A stretch of 64,000 nucleotides of DNA from Pseudomonas prosekii (GTDB lineage Bacteria > Pseudomonadota > Gammaproteobacteria > Pseudomonadales > Pseudomonadaceae): the NCBI RefSeq assembly GCF_900105155.1, contig NZ_LT629762.1, positions 3,934,501 through 3,998,500 on the forward strand. The letters are read 5' to 3'. The notes beneath the pieces were generated by a model. It saw only the letters and a program-made list of their open reading frames with translations, was not told the DNA's origin and did not search any database. The position numbers and the translations under genes were made by a program. Each line of letters starts with the position of its first letter. Position 1 is the stretch's first letter. Positions 39,171 to 49,326 of this stretch are shown here, one piece after another.

Positions 39171-39800
39171 ATGTACTGGACAGAATTCTTGACCGTCGCG
39201 CTGATTCACTTACTGGCCGTGGCCAGTCCCGGACCGGACTTTGCTGTGGTGGTGCGCGAAAGCGTGACCCACGGGCGGCGCGCCGGGACCTGGACCGCGC
39301 TGGGTGTCGGCAGCGCGATTTTCCTCCACGTCGGCTATTCGCTGCTCGGCATCGGCCTGATCGTGTCGCAATCGATCGTGCTGTTCAACGCCTTGAAATG
39401 GGCCGCCGCCGCGTACCTTTTGTACATCGGCTTCAAAGCCCTGCGCGCGCAACCGGCGAAACCGCTGGCGGACGATTTGCACAAGGAAATCGGCGAACGC
39501 ACCGCGCGTGGCGCCTTCACCTCAGGCTTCGTCACCAACGGCCTGAACCCGAAAGCCACGCTGTTTTTCCTCTCGCTGTTCACCGTGGTCATCAACCCGC
39601 ACACACCGTTGGCAGTGCAGGCCGGTTACGGGCTTTATCTGGCAGTGGCGACGGGCATCTGGTTTTGCCTGGTGGCCATGCTGTTCAGCCAGCAACGGGT
39701 GCGCGCCGGGTTCGCGCGCATGGGCCACTGGTTCGACCGGGCCATGGGCGCGGTGCTGATCGCCATCGGCGTCAAACTCGCGTTCACCGAAATGCATTGA
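39171..39800 (+). CDS. LysE/RhtB family amino-acid exporter
   Basis: A 209-residue membrane protein with six hydrophobic segments. The LysE signature SPGPDFAVVVRESVTHGRRAG is at residues 19-39 (split motif) and NGLNPKATLFFLSLF follows. It exports an amino acid or related metabolite. The ATG at 39171 is preferred: the longer frame starts inside the upstream REP element. Confidence 0.9.
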   Translation: MYWTEFLTVALIHLLAVASPGPDFAVVVRESVTHGRRAGTWTALGVGSAIFLHVGYSLLGIGLIVSQSIVLFNALKWAAAAYLLYIGFKALRAQPAKPLADDLHKEIGERTARGAFTSGFVTNGLNPKATLFFLSLFTVVINPHTPLAVQAGYGLYLAVATGIWFCLVAMLFSQQRVRAGFARMGHWFDRAMGAVLIAIGVKLAFTEMH

Positions 39801-39826
39801 TCGCCCACCAGCGGTGACAAATCCTG

Positions 39827-39870
39827 CAAATGCTGGCGCAGAGCTAGCATTTGTACGGCTCTGCAAATCA
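39827..39870 (+). promoter_or_regulatory. Inverted repeat and shared decamer upstream of alkK
   Basis: CAAATGCT at 39827-39834 and AGCATTTG at 39846-39853 form a perfect 8-bp inverted repeat with an 11-base spacer. Next to it CTGCAAATCA at 39861-39870 recurs exactly at 41789-41798 upstream of the DUF1302 gene, in both cases about 45 bases before a likely -10. A common activator, perhaps the LuxR-type regulator at 45627, is plausible. Confidence 0.45.
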
Positions 39871-39957
39871 TTCCTTTGGCTGATTTGGCGGCAATCCAAC
39901 GGCTTTAGAGTGCTCATCTTTCCAAGCCAAGACCGAGCAGTCAGAAAAGGGATTCTT

Positions 39958-41640
39958 ATGTTGCAGACTCGCGTTATCCCGCCAGCCGAAGGCGCTTACC
40001 AGTATCCGCTGCTGATCAAACGACTGCTGATGTCCGGCGCTCGTTACGAGAAAACCCGCGAGATCATCTACCGCGACCAGTTGCGCTACAGCTACCCGAC
40101 GCTGATCGAGCGCGTTGCGCGGCTGGCCAATGTGCTGACGGCGGCGGGCGTCAAGGCCGGGGATACCGTGGCGGTGATGGACTGGGACAGCCATCGCTAT
40201 CTGGAATGCATGTTCGCCATCCCGATGATCGGCGCGGTCATCCACACCATCAACGTGCGCCTGTCTCCGGAACAGATCCTCTACACCATGAACCATGCCG
40301 AGGACCGCTTTGTGCTGGTCAACAGCGAGTTCGTGGGCCTCTATCAAGCCATCGCCGGGCACCTGACCACGGTCGATAAAACCCTGCTGCTGACTGACTT
40401 GCCGGAAAAAACCGCCGACCTGCCGAACCTCGTTGGCGAATACGAGCAACTGCTGGCGGCCGCGAGCCCGCATTACGACTTCCAGGACTTCGACGAAAAC
40501 TCGGTCGCGACCACGTTCTACACCACCGGCACCACCGGCAACCCCAAAGGTGTGTATTTCACCCATCGGCAACTGGTGCTGCACACCATGGGCGTGTCGA
40601 CGATCATGGGGTCGATCGACAGCGTGCGCCTGCTCGGCACCAACGACGTGTACATGCCGATCACGCCGATGTTCCACGTTCACGCTTGGGGCCTGCCGTA
40701 CGTGGCGACGATGCTTGGGTTGAAGCAGGTTTATCCGGGCCGGTACGACCCGGAATACCTCGTCGAGTTGTGGCGCAAAGAGAAGGTCACCTTCTCGCAT
40801 TGCGTGCCGACCATTCTGCAAATGGTCCTCAACGCCAAAGCCGCGCAGAACACTGATTTCGCTGGCTGGAAAATCGTCATCGGCGGCAGTGCGCTGAACC
40901 GCTCGTTGTACGAAGCGGCGAAGTCTAAAGGCATTCAACTGACCGCCGCGTATGGCATGTCGGAAACCGGGCCGCTGGTGTCCTGCGCGCACCTTAACGA
41001 CGAATTGATGGCCGGCACCGAAGACGAACGCACCACTTACCGGATCAAGGCCGGCGTGCCGGGGCCATTGGTGGAAGCGGCGATTGTCGACAGCGAAGGC
41101 AACTTCCTTCCCGCCGACGGCGAAACCCAAGGCGAGCTGGTACTGCGCGCGCCGTGGCTGTCCGAAGGTTATTTCAACGAACCGCAAAAGGGCGCCGAAC
41201 TCTGGGCCGGCGGCTGGCTGCACACCGGCGACGTCGCGACGCTCGACAGCATGGGCGTGATCGATATTCGCGACCGGATCAAGGACGTGATCAAGACCGG
41301 CGGCGAATGGATTTCCTCGCTGGACCTCGAAGACCTGATCAGCCGTCACGCAGCGGTACGCGAAGTAGCAGTGGTGGGCATCGCCGATCCGCAGTGGGGT
41401 GAGCGCCCGTTCGCGCTGCTGGTGATCCGCGAGGGCCACGAGATCGGGGCGAAAGAACTCAAGGAACACCTCAAGCCGTTCGTCGAGTTGGGCCACCTGA
41501 GCAAGTGGGCGATCCCGAGCCAGATAGCCCTTGTTACGGAAATTCCCAAGACCAGTGTCGGCAAGCTCGACAAGAAGCGTATCCGCCTCGACATCACTGA
41601 ATGGCAGGCCAACAACAGCACCTTCCTCTCGACGCTTTAA
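39958..41640 (+). CDS. alkK: Medium-/long-chain fatty acid CoA ligase, AlkK type
   Basis: A 560-residue ANL-family adenylate-forming enzyme: AMP-binding [35 protein letters not shown] and the hinge Asp-Arg-Ile-Lys with GGEWISS, then the catalytic Lys near the C-terminus (GKLDKKRIR). Its best-known relative is the AlkK-type medium-chain acyl-CoA ligase of Pseudomonas. The ATG at 39958 has AAGGG upstream. It stands before DUF1302-DUF1329 and a LuxR-type gene, an arrangement also found in P. putida. Confidence 0.88.
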   Translation: MLQTRVIPPAEGAYQYPLLIKRLLMSGARYEKTREIIYRDQLRYSYPTLIERVARLANVLTAAGVKAGDTVAVMDWDSHRYLECMFAIPMIGAVIHTINVRLSPEQILYTMNHAEDRFVLVNSEFVGLYQAIAGHLTTVDKTLLLTDLPEKTADLPNLVGEYEQLLAAASPHYDFQDFDENSVATTFYTTGTTGNPKGVYFTHRQLVLHTMGVSTIMGSIDSVRLLGTNDVYMPITPMFHVHAWGLPYVATMLGLKQVYPGRYDPEYLVELWRKEKVTFSHCVPTILQMVLNAKAAQNTDFAGWKIVIGGSALNRSLYEAAKSKGIQLTAAYGMSETGPLVSCAHLNDELMAGTEDERTTYRIKAGVPGPLVEAAIVDSEGNFLPADGETQGELVLRAPWLSEGYFNEPQKGAELWAGGWLHTGDVATLDSMGVIDIRDRIKDVIKTGGEWISSLDLEDLISRHAAVREVAVVGIADPQWGERPFALLVIREGHEIGAKELKEHLKPFVELGHLSKWAIPSQIALVTEIPKTSVGKLDKKRIRLDITEWQANNSTFLSTL

Positions 41641-41986
41641 GCGCGTTTTATGCCCCGCTGGCGTGCCGAAAACGGCACGTCAGCCCCACCAAGCAAGCGC
41701 TTGGCTTGTGAAATCCGAATTTTCAGCCATCCTTGCCGTGCCGACACCTGTCGGACTGGCGAAAGGACTGTTCCAGAGTGGCCGGCAGCTGCAAATCACA
41801 CTTTAGAGGGATCAAGCAGTACTACCTGCTGGCTATAGTCCGCTCAAGGATTTTTAAGAACGGAGCAAACGCACTAACGGGGCGATGCACATTGGGATTG
41901 AATTCGGGATGCGTTGGCTTCCGGTCATCCACAACGTTTTTAAAAGTACTCACTGCCATAACAATAATGCACATGGAGTAGCGTCG
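41641..41986 (+). promoter_or_regulatory. 346-base regulatory gap before DUF1302
   Basis: A hairpin CGTGCCG-AAAA-CGGCACG at 41662-41679 follows alkK but has no T run, so it may stabilise or attenuate rather than end the transcript. The decamer CTGCAAATCA is at 41789-41798 and a TATAGT at 41834-41839 is the likely -10. The -35 is poor, as expected for an activator-dependent promoter. Confidence 0.5.
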
Positions 41987-43876
41987 ATGACATCAGTAAA
42001 CCAGTTCTGGCGCCGGGCAAAACTGCCCCTGGCGGTCAGTCTCGCCTCTTCGCTCGCCGGGCCTGCATTCGGCGTCAGTTTCAACGTCGGTGAAATCGAA
42101 GGTCAGTTCGACTCATCCCTGTCGATCGGTGCCAGTTGGTCTACTGAGAGTCCGAACAAGAACCTCATCGGCGTCAACAACGGCGGCCGCGGCCTGTCGC
42201 AGACCTCCGATGACGGGCACAACAACTTCAAGAGCGGCGAAACCTTCTCGAAGATCTTCAAGGGTATTCACGACCTCGAACTGAAGTACGGCGACACCGG
42301 CGTGTTCGTCCGTGGCAAATACTGGTACGACTTTGAACTGAAGGACGAAAGCCGCCAGTTCAAAGACATCAGCGACAGCAACCGCAAGGAAGGCGCCAAG
42401 TCCTCCGGCGGGCAGATCCTCGACGCCTTCGTCTACCACAACTACTCGATTGCCGATCAGCCGGGCTCTGTGCGTCTGGGCAAGCAAGTAGTCAGTTGGG
42501 GTGAAAGTACCTTCATCGGCGGCGGCATCAACTCGATCAACCCGATTGACGTGTCTGCGTTCCGTCGTCCGGGCGCCGAGATCAAGGAAGGCCTGATCCC
42601 GGTCAACATGTTCTACGTCTCGCAGAGCCTGACCGAGAACCTCTCCGGTGAAGCGTTCTACCAGCTCGAATGGGACCAGACCGTTGTCGATAACTGCGGC
42701 ACCTTCTTCTCGCAGCCAGACATCGTTGCCGACGGTTGCACCGACAACCTGCGCGTGCTGAACAAGCGTTCGCAGATCCCGGCGATTGCCTTGGGGCCAT
42801 TGGCCGGCGCGGGCGTCAACGTCAACGAGGAAGGCGTGCTGGTACGTCGTGGCGCCGATCGCGATGCGCGCGACAGCGGCCAGTGGGGCGCGTCGTTGAA
42901 GTACATGTTCGACCCGCTGGACACCGAGTTCGGTGCCTACTTCATGAACTACCACAGCCGCGCGCCGATCTTCAGCGCCACCGGTGCGCCACAGTCGGTC
43001 TACAACACCGCTGGCGCGCTGCCAGGACCGTTTGCTGCGCTCGCGCCGCTGCTGGTCGCGGGTAACTCGAAATACTTCATCGAATACCCGGAAGACATCC
43101 GTCTGTACGGCTTGAGCTTCTCCACCACCCTGCCTACCGGTACGGCGTGGAGCGGTGAACTGAGCTACCGTCCGAATGCGCCGGTACAACTCAACTCCAC
43201 CGACATCCTGTTTGCCGGCGTGCGTCCGCTGGGCGGCGCGCTGTCCAACGCTTCGCTGCTCAACGGCGTACCGGGTCAGGACCTGCACGGTTATCGTCGC
43301 AAGGAAATCACCCAGTTCCAGACCACCCTGACGCACTTCTTCGACCAGGTCATGGGCGCCAGCCGTCTGACCGTCGTCGGTGAAGTGGGCGTGACCCACG
43401 TCGGCGGCCTGGAAAGCACTTCCGATATCCGTTATGGCCGCGATCCGGTCTACGGTCCGGGTGAATTGCCAGCCACCGGCACCGCCAATACCTGCGCCAA
43501 CATCCTCAACGCCAGCACCATCAACGGCGCGGGCGCCGGTTCGCCACAGAACAACCGCAGCCGCAATTGCAACGACGAAGGTTTCACCACGTCCACTTCG
43601 TGGGGCTACCGTGGTCGCGCCATCTGGGAATACAACGACGTATTCGCCGGGGTCAACCTCAAGCCGAACGTGGCCTGGTCGCACGACGTCAGCGGTTACT
43701 CGCCTGGCCCTGGCGGCAACTTCGAAGAAGGTCGCAAAGCGGTCAGCCTGGGTGTCGACGCCGAATACCAGAACACCTACACCGCGAGCCTGGCCTACAC
43801 CAACTTCTTTGATGGCAAGTACACCACCGTGGATGACCGCGACTTCCTCGCACTCAGCTTCGGCGTGAACTTCTAA
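41987..43876 (+). CDS. DUF1302 outer-membrane-type protein
   Basis: A 629-residue secreted protein with a signal peptide (cleavage near residue 25 after PAFG) and alternating aromatic/hydrophobic strands throughout, ending in DFLALSFGVNF with a C-terminal Phe as in outer-membrane beta-barrels. The sequence FNVGEIEGQFDSSLSIGAS matches DUF1302. It is inferred to be a barrel for hydrophobic acyl substrates because of its neighbours. The ATG at 41987 has GGAG upstream. Confidence 0.87.
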   Translation: MTSVNQFWRRAKLPLAVSLASSLAGPAFGVSFNVGEIEGQFDSSLSIGASWSTESPNKNLIGVNNGGRGLSQTSDDGHNNFKSGETFSKIFKGIHDLELKYGDTGVFVRGKYWYDFELKDESRQFKDISDSNRKEGAKSSGGQILDAFVYHNYSIADQPGSVRLGKQVVSWGESTFIGGGINSINPIDVSAFRRPGAEIKEGLIPVNMFYVSQSLTENLSGEAFYQLEWDQTVVDNCGTFFSQPDIVADGCTDNLRVLNKRSQIPAIALGPLAGAGVNVNEEGVLVRRGADRDARDSGQWGASLKYMFDPLDTEFGAYFMNYHSRAPIFSATGAPQSVYNTAGALPGPFAALAPLLVAGNSKYFIEYPEDIRLYGLSFSTTLPTGTAWSGELSYRPNAPVQLNSTDILFAGVRPLGGALSNASLLNGVPGQDLHGYRRKEITQFQTTLTHFFDQVMGASRLTVVGEVGVTHVGGLESTSDIRYGRDPVYGPGELPATGTANTCANILNASTINGAGAGSPQNNRSRNCNDEGFTTSTSWGYRGRAIWEYNDVFAGVNLKPNVAWSHDVSGYSPGPGGNFEEGRKAVSLGVDAEYQNTYTASLAYTNFFDGKYTTVDDRDFLALSFGVNF

Positions 43877-43904
43877 GCACTGTTTTTTCAGGACGAACAC
43901 ACAT

Positions 43905-45269
43905 ATGAAAATAACAAAGAGTCTGTTCCACGCCGGTGTTCTGGGGCTTTCGCTGCTGGCGACAAGTGTCATGGCTGCGGTGCCTGCCGCCGAAGCCGAC
44001 AAGCTGGGCAAAAGCCTGACGCCAATGGGCGCCGAGATGGCCGGCAACGCCGACGGTTCGATCCCTGCGTGGAAACCGCTGGCGAAGAATGCCGGCACCG
44101 TCGACAGCAAGGGTTTCCTGTCTGACCCGTACGCCAGTGAAAAACCGCTGTTCACCATCACCGCGCAGAACGTCGACCAGTACAAAGCCAAGCTTGCGCC
44201 GGGTCAGTACGCGATGTTCAAGCGCTACCCGGAAACCTTCAAGATGCCGGTTTACCCGTCGCATCGCGGCGCTACCGTGCCGGATGACGTGTTTGCCGCC
44301 ATCAAGAAAAACGCCACCAACACCAATCTGGTGTCTGGCGGCAACGGCCTGGAAAACTTCGAAACGGCCGTGCCGTTCCCGATCCCGAAAACCGGCGTCG
44401 AAGTTATCTGGAACCACATCACCCGCTATCGCGGCGGCAGCGTGACCCGTCTGGTGACCCAGGCGACCCCGCAGCCGAACGGCTCGTACAGCCTGGTGTA
44501 CTTCCAGGATCAGTTCGTGTTCCGCGACAAGATGAAGGATTACGATCCGGCCAACCCGGGCAACATTCTGTTTTACTTCAAGCAGAAAGTGACCGCGCCG
44601 GCACGTCTGGCCGGTGGTGTGCTGCTGGTGCACGAAACCCTCGACCAGGTTAAGGAACCGCGTTCGGCGTGGGTTTACAACGCCGGTCAGCGTCGTGTGC
44701 GCCGCGCCCCGCAAGTGTCGTATGACGGCCCGGGTACTGCGGCTGACGGCCTGCGTACTTCCGACAACCTCGACATGTACAACGGTGCACCGGACCGCTA
44801 CGACTGGAAACTCGAAGGCAAGAAAGAGATGTACATCGCCTCCGACAGCTACAAGCTCGACGATCCGAAGCTGAAGTATTCCGACATCATCAAGGCCGGC
44901 CACATCAACCAGGACCTGGCACGCTACGAGCTGCGCCGCGTCTGGCACGTGGTTGCAACCTTGAAGGAAGGCCAGCGCCACATTTATGCCAAACGTGACT
45001 TCTACATCGACGAAGACACCTGGCAAGCAGCGGTGATCGACCACTACGACGGTCGTAACCAGTTGTGGCGTGTTGCAGAAGCGCATGCCGAGAACTACTA
45101 CGACAAGCAAGTGCCGTGGTACGCCCTGGAAACCTTGTATGACCTGCAATCGGGTCGTTACCTGGCGCTAGGCATGAAGAACGAAGAGAAGTCGGCTTAT
45201 GACTTCGGCTTCACCGCCACCACCAGCGACTTCACCCCGGCCGCACTGCGCCAGGATGGTGTTCGCTAA
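43905..45269 (+). CDS. DUF1329 periplasmic protein
   Basis: A 454-residue protein with a signal peptide (~24 residues, AAVPAAEA), then the DUF1329 domain: LGKSLTPMGAEMAGNADGSIPAW, a conserved VSGGNGLENFETAVPFPIPKTGVEV stretch and the lipid-carrier-like C-terminal beta sheet (RLDMYNGAPDRYDWKLEGKKE). The family resembles LolB-like or lipid-binding folds. It follows DUF1302 by 28 bases and is ended by a terminator. Confidence 0.87.
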   Translation: MKITKSLFHAGVLGLSLLATSVMAAVPAAEADKLGKSLTPMGAEMAGNADGSIPAWKPLAKNAGTVDSKGFLSDPYASEKPLFTITAQNVDQYKAKLAPGQYAMFKRYPETFKMPVYPSHRGATVPDDVFAAIKKNATNTNLVSGGNGLENFETAVPFPIPKTGVEVIWNHITRYRGGSVTRLVTQATPQPNGSYSLVYFQDQFVFRDKMKDYDPANPGNILFYFKQKVTAPARLAGGVLLVHETLDQVKEPRSAWVYNAGQRRVRRAPQVSYDGPGTAADGLRTSDNLDMYNGAPDRYDWKLEGKKEMYIASDSYKLDDPKLKYSDIIKAGHINQDLARYELRRVWHVVATLKEGQRHIYAKRDFYIDEDTWQAAVIDHYDGRNQLWRVAEAHAENYYDKQVPWYALETLYDLQSGRYLALGMKNEEKSAYDFGFTATTSDFTPAALRQDGVR

Positions 45270-45299
45270 GCGCGCCACCCGAGAGGCCGCACCCTCGAC

Positions 45300-45330
45300 A
45301 AACGCCCCGACTGGTTCGGGGCGTTTTTTT
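45300..45330 (+). terminator. Terminator after DUF1329
   Basis: Stem AACGCCCCGA / TCGGGGCGTT with loop CTGGT and seven T residues after the stem. Confidence 0.93.
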
Positions 45331-45350
45331 GGAAGTCCATAAAGGCCTTC

Positions 45351-45491
45351 CGTAGCAGCTGCCGAGCAGCGCGAGGCTGCGTTCGGCTGCGTAGCAGTCG
45401 TAAAACCGGAGCGCGCGGTCTTCCTGAAACACCGCGCTGCCTGATTTCACGACTGCTTCGCAGCCGGACGCAGCCTTCGGCAGCTGCTACA
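45351..45491. repeat. REP-like inverted pair with GCTGCCGA arms
   Basis: GTAGCAGCTGCCGA at 45352-45365 is inverted at 45476-45490 around ~110 bases that themselves contain GCGAGGCTGCGTTCGGCTGCG and its complement. This is a different REP class from the rest of the window, and it precedes the LuxR-type gene. Confidence 0.75.
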
Positions 45492-45626
45492 GGGAATTCA
45501 AGCTGGGTTATCGGGTTGTAGTCTTTTTGTAGCCATTTGTAGCAACAACCTTCAATACCTCTGCGTTTACCGCTAGTCTGCGGACATCTGCAACGCCGCC
45601 ATCAGCCTTTCAAACAAGAGCCGGCC

Positions 45627-48374
45627 ATGACTGATCTGTCCCCACTCGCGGGTCCTGCAAGCGTTGCCGTCGCGGCACTGGATGGCCGTTTCTTCCGGCC
45701 ACCGCTGCCTGACGGCCATGTGCTGCGACCGCGTCTTTGCGAGCGCCTGAGCCAGGGGTTGAACGGTCGATTGCTGTTGGTCAGCGCCCCGGCCGGCTTC
45801 GGCAAGAGTTCGTTGGCGGTGGAGTTCTGTCAGAGCCTGCCGGCACATTGGCAGAGTCTGTGGCTGGGCTTGAGCCCGCGCGACAACGATCCGGGGCGTT
45901 TCCTCGAGCGTCTGCTCGAAGGCCTGCAAGACTATTTTCCGCAACTGGGCAGCAAGGCACTTGGCCTGCTGAAAATGCGCCAGCGCCATCAACCCTTTGC
46001 GTTCGAAGAATGGCTCGACGGCTTGCTCGATGAACTGGCCGTGCACCTGTCCCCGAAGTCGCCGCTGTTACTGGTCCTCGACGACTATCACCTGGCCCAG
46101 GGGCCGGTGCTCGATCGCTGTCTGCAATTCTTCCTCAATCATCTGCCCGAAGGCCTGCTGGTCATGGTCACCAGCCGGCAGCGCCCGGACTGGCACCTGG
46201 CGCGGTTGCGCCTGTCGCGGCAATTGCTCGAACTGCATGAACAAGACCTGCGCCTGACCCACGACGAAGCCCTGACCTTGCTTGATCGCCACAGCAGCTC
46301 ACTGCGTGGCGAGGCGCTGGAGAACCTGATCCAGCGCAGCGAGGGTTGGGTCGCCGGGCTGCGGTTCTGGCTGCTCGCGGCGTCTGAGGCCGGCAGCAAT
46401 GGCAACAACAGCGCACTGCCGCAGTCGCTGCACGGCGGGGAAGGGCTGATCCGCGATTATCTGCTCGAAGAAGTCATCGATTGCCTGCCCGCCGAAGTGC
46501 AGGCGTTTCTCTACGACACCGCGCCGCAAGAGCGTTTTTGCAGCGAACTGTGCGACGCCGTGCGCGAGGCCCATGACAGTGCGGAAATCCTGCGCTTCCT
46601 GCTCGCTCATCAAGTTTTCCTCGTACCGCTGGACGAACACGGCCACTGGTATCGCTATCACCATTTGTTTTCCGATCTGCTGCGCACCCGCCCGACCACG
46701 CAGGCGTTGGTCCCGGCCGCGAGCCTGCATTTGCGCGCGTGCCGCTGGTTCAACGCGCAAGGCTTGCTCGATGAAGCGGTGGAGCAAGCCTTGCGCGCCG
46801 GGCATCTGGACGTCGCGGCAAACCTGGTGCAAAACCTTTCCGAAGAACAACTGCTGGCCGAGCAAAACGTCGGCATGCTGCTGCGCTGGAAAATGGATTT
46901 GCCCGACAGCCTGCTGATCAGCACACCGCGCCTGATCGTGCTCTACAGCTGGGCGTTGGGGCTCGCTTGCCAATTGGACGCCGCCGAAGAATTGGCCAAT
47001 CACTTGAGCCGGTTTCTCCCTGCACCCTCGGCCACTGCGCAAAAATCGATGCTGGCGCAATGGCTGGCGCTCAGCGGGATCATTGCCCGAGGTCGCGGCC
47101 ATCGCGAATTGACCTTGCTCTATTGCAGCGAGGCGCTGGAAAGCCTGCCGGCGAAACGTTACGGCCAACGCCTGATGTGCCTGTCGACCTTGTCCAACCT
47201 GGCGATTGCCGATGGCGATTTGTGGCGCGCGCGCGGGTTGAATCGCGAATCGCTGGAGTTGGCGCAACGCGTCGGCAATCCGCTGTTCGAAGCGCTGGCG
47301 CATTACGACCGCGCCCGCGTGTTGCAGGCGCGGGGCGAGATATTGCGGTCGCTGGATGAAGTCCGCCAAGGCCTGCAACGCCTGCACGGTTTGTCGCCGC
47401 AGCGCCTGTATGCGGTGCGCGCGCGGCTGATTCTGTACGAAGGTTTTCTGTTGGCGCTGCGCCTGCAACCGCAAGCCGCGCGGTTGCGTCTGCAAGCCGG
47501 ATTGAGCGAGGCGCGGGCCTGTCGCGACATCAGCGTGTTGATCGGCCATTGCGTTATCGCCCGGCTCGAAGGCAACAGCGGCGAATTCGCCAAAGCCTTC
47601 GCCGAACTCGCCGAAGCCGAACGGCTGATGCACATCTGGGACGTCCCGCCGATTTACTACTTGGCGATGATTACCTTGGTCAAATGCGAATTGTGGCTGG
47701 CGCAGGGCCGCACCGATCTGGCTGAAGCCTGGCTCGCGCGACTGGGCCAAACCTACAACGGCGAACGTGCCGCCGCGCCACCGGAATTTCATCCACAGCT
47801 GCCGCTGCACATCGAATTGCAGCAAGCCTTGCTCGACGTGATCAAAGGTCAGCCGATGTTGGCGGAAGGGCGGCTGAATGCGCTGCTGGAGCATGGGCAG
47901 CAAACCGGCCGGCAGATGCTCAGCGTGATGGCGCTGACGCAGAAAATCAGTCTGTTGCTGACGGGTGGGCGTGAGCCCGAGGCGCGCAGGGCGTTGGCGC
48001 AAGCGCTGGAAGCGGCGGCGGGCGGCGTGCTGCAACCATTCGAAGGCTTGCTGGCCGAACACCCGGACTGGCTGCGCGGGCAACTTCAACTCACTGCGCC
48101 AACCGCTGTTACGCAAACCCTCATCGAGCAATTGCCTGCCGTTGTCGCGCGGCCGGCCGTGGAGTTATCCCCAGGCGCGGATCACCTCAGCACTCGTGAA
48201 CTGGCGGTTCTGCGCCTGATCGCCCGAGGCTGCTCGAATCAGGAAATCAGCGATCAACTGTTTATTTCCCTGCACACGGTGAAAACCCACGCCAGCCATA
48301 TCAACAGCAAACTCGGCGTGGAACGGCGCACGCAAGCGGTGGCGCGGGCGAAAGAACTGGGCGTGTTGCAGTGA
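45627..48374 (+). CDS. MalT-like LuxR-family regulator (LAL)
   Basis: A 915-residue ATP-dependent LuxR regulator. The P-loop APAGFGKS is at residues 54-61, Walker B LLLVLDDYH at ~146-154, a winged helix follows, then tetratricopeptide-like helices to ~840. The C-terminal LuxR helix-turn-helix is LSTRELAVLRLIARG to TVKTHASHINSKLGV. It lies downstream of alkK-DUF1302-DUF1329 on the same strand, so it may be their activator. The ligand is unknown. Confidence 0.9.
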   Translation: MTDLSPLAGPASVAVAALDGRFFRPPLPDGHVLRPRLCERLSQGLNGRLLLVSAPAGFGKSSLAVEFCQSLPAHWQSLWLGLSPRDNDPGRFLERLLEGLQDYFPQLGSKALGLLKMRQRHQPFAFEEWLDGLLDELAVHLSPKSPLLLVLDDYHLAQGPVLDRCLQFFLNHLPEGLLVMVTSRQRPDWHLARLRLSRQLLELHEQDLRLTHDEALTLLDRHSSSLRGEALENLIQRSEGWVAGLRFWLLAASEAGSNGNNSALPQSLHGGEGLIRDYLLEEVIDCLPAEVQAFLYDTAPQERFCSELCDAVREAHDSAEILRFLLAHQVFLVPLDEHGHWYRYHHLFSDLLRTRPTTQALVPAASLHLRACRWFNAQGLLDEAVEQALRAGHLDVAANLVQNLSEEQLLAEQNVGMLLRWKMDLPDSLLISTPRLIVLYSWALGLACQLDAAEELANHLSRFLPAPSATAQKSMLAQWLALSGIIARGRGHRELTLLYCSEALESLPAKRYGQRLMCLSTLSNLAIADGDLWRARGLNRESLELAQRVGNPLFEALAHYDRARVLQARGEILRSLDEVRQGLQRLHGLSPQRLYAVRARLILYEGFLLALRLQPQAARLRLQAGLSEARACRDISVLIGHCVIARLEGNSGEFAKAFAELAEAERLMHIWDVPPIYYLAMITLVKCELWLAQGRTDLAEAWLARLGQTYNGERAAAPPEFHPQLPLHIELQQALLDVIKGQPMLAEGRLNALLEHGQQTGRQMLSVMALTQKISLLLTGGREPEARRALAQALEAAAGGVLQPFEGLLAEHPDWLRGQLQLTAPTAVTQTLIEQLPAVVARPAVELSPGADHLSTRELAVLRLIARGCSNQEISDQLFISLHTVKTHASHINSKLGVERRTQAVARAKELGVLQ

Positions 48375-48414
48375 AGCCTCTGACCGGGCGAAACCTTGAG
48401 TCAGAGGCTTTCAC

Positions 48415-49185
48415 TTATTGAGGCAGCGCTTCGCGCGGGCGCAGCGACAACAGACCGATGGCGCTGTCGTGGTCGGGGGCGTGTTGCTGCAGGTTGTCGG
48501 CGAGCGCGGATTTGAGGTTCTTGCGCGGCAACGTCGCATTCGACTCCAGCAATTGCAGGATCGCCGCGGCCGGAACGCCATCGTCACAAAGGCTTTGCAC
48601 GCGGCCTTCGCTGATCAGCGCGAAACCGGTCAGGGTTTCGATTGGCCCACGGAATAACTTGAGCCGTGACGCCGCTTTCGGCTCGGTCAGCAATGGCTTG
48701 GCAGTGGCTGGCTCGGCGGTTTCCGCGGCGCACAGGGTTTGCAGTTGTCCCGCAGCGTCAACGCTTGCGATCAAGCCGTCGCTCAAATGGCCGGCCAGAT
48801 AACGTCCGCCCGAGTAAGCAACAAACGACAAACTGCAGGCCAGTTCGCTGCTATCGCAGCCGAGCTTGGTCGATTTGCGTCGAAATGCATCGAGGCAACG
48901 ATTGATCAGACGTTGGGCGGCTTTGGCGTTGTGCTTGTCCATGTTTTGCCAGAGGCTTTCGAAGTTCTTGCAGACAAAACCCAGCCCTGCGGTGACCGCA
49001 ACCTGCGCGCCGATGGCGGAGTGAGCCCTGAAGCTCGCGCCGTCGGCCGCGGCAATGCACGTCACGTCGTTGGATTCGCGGGCGGCGGCATAGGCCCGGC
49101 CAGGCGTGTCAGTCTGAAGCTGCGCGCGACCTGCAACAAATGCACAGGCGGTTTTGGTACTGAAGTTCATCGTGAGCTCGGACAT
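48415..49185 (-). CDS. PP2C-like phosphatase domain protein
   Basis: A 256-residue protein of the PP2C fold: ESNDVTCIAAADGAS at ~38-51 with Asp48 as metal ligand, SDGLIAS, then DHDSAIG near the end with Asp240. The usual SDG (metal) motif in the second half reads ISEGR, with Glu193 in place of Asp, so activity may be altered. It is a single gene converging on the LuxR gene. Its substrate is unknown. Confidence 0.75.
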   Translation of the reverse strand: MSELTMNFSTKTACAFVAGRAQLQTDTPGRAYAAARESNDVTCIAAADGASFRAHSAIGAQVAVTAGLGFVCKNFESLWQNMDKHNAKAAQRLINRCLDAFRRKSTKLGCDSSELACSLSFVAYSGGRYLAGHLSDGLIASVDAAGQLQTLCAAETAEPATAKPLLTEPKAASRLKLFRGPIETLTGFALISEGRVQSLCDDGVPAAAILQLLESNATLPRKNLKSALADNLQQHAPDHDSAIGLLSLRPREALPQ

Positions 49186-49326
49186 GGTCGGATCGTTTCC
49201 AGCGCGGGGCAAAACAACGCGCGTGCTTGCTGCCGTCTTGTATCAAAACAGGCGGGGCGCGAGGATACCCTATCAATTTTGCGGATCACAACCGCAGCAC
49301 CGCGCTCAGGCACCAGGATCAAACCC

